This document shows, in pieces, positions 61,931-64,000 of a stretch of DNA of 64,000 nucleotides (position 1 is the first letter of the stretch; each line of letters starts with the position of its first letter). A program made the position numbers and the translations under genes. A model generated the notes under the pieces. It saw nothing but the letters and a program-made list of their open reading frames with translations, was not told the DNA's origin and did not search any database. The stretch covers positions 28,335 through 92,334 of the forward strand of contig NZ_BDHH01000019.1 of assembly GCF_001748365.1 (NCBI RefSeq). The letters are read 5' to 3'. This DNA is from Fusibacter sp. 3D3 (GTDB lineage: Bacteria; Bacillota; Clostridia; Peptostreptococcales; Acidaminobacteraceae).

Positions 61931-62089
61931 ATGGCTGTTATCATCAATCACACTGGCAATGTGTTTGAATACGAAGATACTGAGGTGACTTATTCTAAAG
62001 AAAAACATCCGGTAAAAGGATTTTTAGATGCTAAAGGTCGATATGTTAACCTGAATAATGTCGCAGCTATTAGCATCTTATGTCGCTAA
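61931..62089 (+). CDS. Possible 52-residue protein, unrecognised
   Basis: An ATG-started frame of 52 codons (opening MAVIINHTGNVFEYEDTEV, ending NNVAAISILCR) between two transposase relics. The composition is protein-like. No ribosome site is strong. It could be a fragment of a lost gene. Confidence 0.3.
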   Translation: MAVIINHTGNVFEYEDTEVTYSKEKHPVKGFLDAKGRYVNLNNVAAISILCR

Positions 62090-62094
62090 ATGAT

Positions 62095-62400
62095 AAACTA
62101 CATTTAGGCGTGTGAGACTATGGCCTGCAACAATCGTGGTACGAGAACCAGTTAGTCAAGTCCAGAGCAGGAATTGATTTAACTCGCACAATTCTTCCGA
62201 AAAAACGTCCATTTCCAATGCTACACAAGATAAACTCACGTTAGTCATGAATCACATCAACAGTGTTTCGCGTGAAGGATTAAACAATAAAACGGCCTAT
62301 GTTGTAGCAGAAGAGAAGTTAGGCTTAGTATTCTTGGAAAGGCTAAATCTAAAGCTTATTCAACCGGACGATGTCCATTTAAAACCAGCTTTACTCAAAT
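62095..62400 (+). pseudogene. Transposase relic, IS30-like C-terminus
   Basis: Broken frames give RAGIDLTRTILPKKRPF, then after stops and shifts INSVSREGLNNKTAYVV-like sequence and a C-terminus LNLKLIQPDDVHLKPALLK. The H-I-N-S and P-D-D-V-x-L-K-P endings are typical of IS30-family transposases. Confidence 0.55.
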
Positions 62401-62794
62401 AAAAAACTAACAAAAACAAGGGATAGATATCGCTAAACTCAATACTGCATTACGCAGACCGGCGGAACTTAGTTTTTCCACTAGCGGTGACATAGAAATA
62501 TCCCTTTCCCGTATAATAAATGGCCGTTTCCTTTGAGTATATTCTCAAGAAAATGGCTGTTTTTGTTCTATACGAAAGTTCTCCTTTTTTAGCATCCTGT
62601 CTCAAAAGATTGAAAATAAATGCAATCTGAGTCAAAAGTGCTAATAGTAAACTACGTACTTGATTTGATACAGTACTTATACAGGAAATATGAATCCTGG
62701 CTATCATCTGATGTATCGAATTAGTTGAGATGGGAGTGTTAGTATAAATATTAGTATAAATGGTAGTCTAAATTGTAAAGAAAGAGAGAATATT
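62401..62794. other. Gap with hairpin and right arm of the long inverted repeat
   Basis: GGCCGTTTCCTT and its partner AAGAAAATGGC (62521-62556) form a terminator-like hairpin before TGTTTTTG. 62622-62747 is the right arm of the inverted repeat. No gene is seen before the YtxH ribosome site. Confidence 0.5.
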
Positions 62795-63199
62795 ATGTTT
62801 ATAAAAGAAATGATCAAAGAAAAAAAACGAAAAAAAAGACGTAAAGCGGCAAAGATTGCTGCAGTAGCAGTGGGCGTAGGAATCTCGGTTGGAGTTCTAA
62901 TTGCTCCAAAATCAGGGAAAGAGACGAGAGTAGATATCTCTAACAACGTGGATAAAGTAGCTAAGACAGTGAAAAAATCTGCAATCGAAGTTAAAGATTC
63001 TATATTAAACAAAGAGGAAGCATTAGAAACAAAAATTAAAGAGACAGTTGATAAAGTTAAGGATAATCTGGGTGATGCTTTTGATAATGTATCCAAATCA
63101 GCAGAAGAGGTCAGGGATAATCTAAAATCGAGCATTGCCAATGTCGCAAGTACTGTCGAAGAAAAGGCAGAAAAAGTGAAAAATGAAGCAAACAAATAA
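62795..63199 (+). CDS. YtxH-like stress protein
   Basis: A 134-residue protein. A very basic start (KEKKRKKRRK) precedes one hydrophobic helix (IAAVAVGVGISVGVLIAPKSGKET), matching the YtxH G-x-L-x-A-P-x-S-G-x-E-x-R signature. After it a long charged, lysine-rich amphipathic helix region carries the repeated pattern VKDNL/VRDNL. It is a membrane-associated general stress protein of unknown action. Followed 32 bases later by a DUF948-like gene. Confidence 0.85.
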   Translation: MFIKEMIKEKKRKKRRKAAKIAAVAVGVGISVGVLIAPKSGKETRVDISNNVDKVAKTVKKSAIEVKDSILNKEEALETKIKETVDKVKDNLGDAFDNVSKSAEEVRDNLKSSIANVASTVEEKAEKVKNEANK

Positions 63200-63231
63200 A
63201 ACATTAAAACACATTACAAAAGGAGAGCTCT

Positions 63232-63585
63232 ATGTTAATTGATGTTAATGCCTTGCTTGCTTTTTTAGCTGTATTTATTGGTGTTTGTTTAGGCTTTGGT
63301 GTGTTGGTACTCCTCATTATTGCTTTGGTTAATATTATAAAAACCCTTCGAAAAGTCAACAAGTTATTAGACAATAATGGAGTAAGCATTGATGAAGCAG
63401 TAAAAAAACTACCCCAGCTTATCGGAAGTATAGACAAGACGGTGATTAGTGTAGGTGAAACGTCGGAGAGTGTTAGAGATACATTTTTTGACAGTAGTCC
63501 ACCTAGTGATACAGTTTCATCCATTGCAGGTATTATTGAAGGTGTCTCCAGTGTTGTAATCAGCTTTCTTTCGAGAAGGAAGTAA
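63232..63585 (+). CDS. DUF948-like membrane protein
   Basis: A 117-residue protein with one N-terminal membrane helix (~8-35, ending LVNIIKTLRKVNKLL) and a helical extracytoplasmic or cytoplasmic part with repeating hydrophobics (VKKLPQLIGSIDKTVISVGETSE), followed by a hydrophobic C-terminal segment (~95-113). The pairing with YtxH is the usual YtxG/YtxH arrangement. AAAGGAG precedes the ATG. Confidence 0.65.
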   Translation: MLIDVNALLAFLAVFIGVCLGFGVLVLLIIALVNIIKTLRKVNKLLDNNGVSIDEAVKKLPQLIGSIDKTVISVGETSESVRDTFFDSSPPSDTVSSIAGIIEGVSSVVISFLSRRK

Positions 63586-63779
63586 CGGATAAAAATATTA
63601 ACCGGAATATCTAGAAAATTAAGAAAAAGACAATAAAAAACTAAAAACTAAAAAATATGAATTTAGATCGTTGCGAAATAAAAACCAAAGTTATCCACAA
63701 GCAAAATTGAAATATCTAAAAAAGTTCAAAAAAAAAGCGCAACAGAATAAAGACTTACTCAATTTCGCAGTAAGTTATT
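63586..63779. other. AT-rich gap containing one DnaA-box-like site
   Basis: Very A-rich sequence without genes. TTATCCACA at 63691-63699 equals a DnaA box, but it is single. Confidence 0.4.
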
Positions 63780-64000
63780 CTATGCAACCATAGTTTTTAT
63801 AGACAAATGACCAATGTTTAATTTACTTTTATGAATGATAATGAAAGCAATCAATTGTGTGATGCCAGCTAAAAAGATGTTTGATTTCAGGGTTAAGGTT
63901 TTATTGACTTTGGAAATATTGATTTGCATAAAGGATTTAAGTTGTGCGATGGTTCTTTCACAAACCGTTCTTATTTTGTAAAGATTGATCCATTCATTAC
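63780..64000 (-). CDS. Transposase C-terminus (partial, runs off window)
   Basis: Reading the minus strand from the window edge gives NEWINLYKIRTVCERTIAQL, then KSFMQINISKVNK and a closing LAGITQLIAFIIIHK with a stop at 63780-63782. The R-T-x-x-E-R-T-I-x-Q-L-K block is typical of DDE transposases of the IS1182/IS5-related type. The start lies beyond 64000, so completeness is unknown. Confidence 0.7.
   Translation of the reverse strand, partial: NEWINLYKIRTVCERTIAQLKSFMQINISKVNKTLTLKSNIFLAGITQLIAFIIIHKSKLNIGHLSIKTMVA

Noticed and set aside
62450..62707. 85-codon minus-strand frame
   Set aside because: It overlaps the hairpin and inverted-repeat arm, with no ribosome site or family resemblance.
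62704..63204. 166-codon minus-strand frame over ytxH
   Set aside because: Antisense image of the lysine-rich YtxH coding region.
63691..63699. Replication origin
   Set aside because: A single DnaA-box-like TTATCCACA without further boxes, dnaA/dnaN or strand-bias evidence.

Overview
The window looks like chromosome of a low-G+C, Gram-positive, probably anaerobic Clostridia-type bacterium. Signs are an AT-rich sequence, consensus sigma-A promoters, strong AGGAGG ribosome sites, frequent TTG/GTG starts, and a gene set of Feo iron uptake, ODP/hemerythrin-type sensors, Cache-domain c-di-GMP enzymes and sugar and amino-acid ABC transporters. No rRNA, tRNA or CRISPR array was seen. Genus cannot be fixed from sequence reading alone.

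Layout. 1-8.7 kb: the end of a chemoreceptor, a MarR regulator with a palindromic operator, a FrnE-like DsbA oxidoreductase, and a run of small housekeeping or detoxification genes (DUF1304, VOC, alpha/beta hydrolase, two GNATs, a stand-alone Cache domain, HAD phosphatase, DUF2164, a small membrane protein, and a nucleotidyltransferase-GNAT fusion). 8.7-22.6 kb: a c-di-GMP and exopolysaccharide region. It holds a probable small RNA or leader, DUF2294, a diguanylate cyclase with a Cys cluster, a dCache-HAMP-GGDEF-EAL protein, a secreted anchored protein, and three overlapping genes: an ODP (di-iron)-degenerate GGDEF-REC sensor, a HEAT-repeat/family-2 glycosyltransferase fusion, and a membrane-anchored clan GH-A-like glycosidase. 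22.6-26.9 kb: Fur-boxed feoA-feoB-Cys-rich peptide and an ArsB/NhaD-like permease. 27-33.8 kb: a LacI-controlled glycoside operon (GH3 enzyme plus an ABC importer lacking its own ATPase).

33.9-47.5 kb: an RND efflux pair on the minus strand, a divergent GlnK/GlnL-like two-component system, and a branched-chain amino-acid or amide (liv) ABC operon. The liv operon is split by an IS1634-family element flanked by a 91-bp direct repeat. 47.7-49.9 kb: an RlmD-type 23S rRNA methyltransferase with a very long basic low-complexity N-terminus. 50-58.4 kb: an accessory island downstream of rlmD. It contains a Fic gene broken by one in-frame stop, a 38-bp duplication of the rlmD 3' end, shattered large serine recombinases, an intact AAA ATPase-subtilase pair matching the IetAS family (plasmid stability/antiphage) with a 33-aa ORF behind it, an AAA/DUF4143 ATPase, and an AraC-AbiEii chimeric relic. 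58.7-64 kb: a PAS-LuxR regulator, stress genes (hemerythrin, GSP17M-like, YtxH, DUF948-like) and transposase relics inside a long imperfect inverted repeat.

How the parts may work together: the 9-22.6 kb region could turn oxygen/NO or solute signals into c-di-GMP and then polysaccharide synthesis and trimming. The 50-58 kb region is a recombination hotspot where a defence module has replaced recombinase sequence. Both are inferences from gene content and order.
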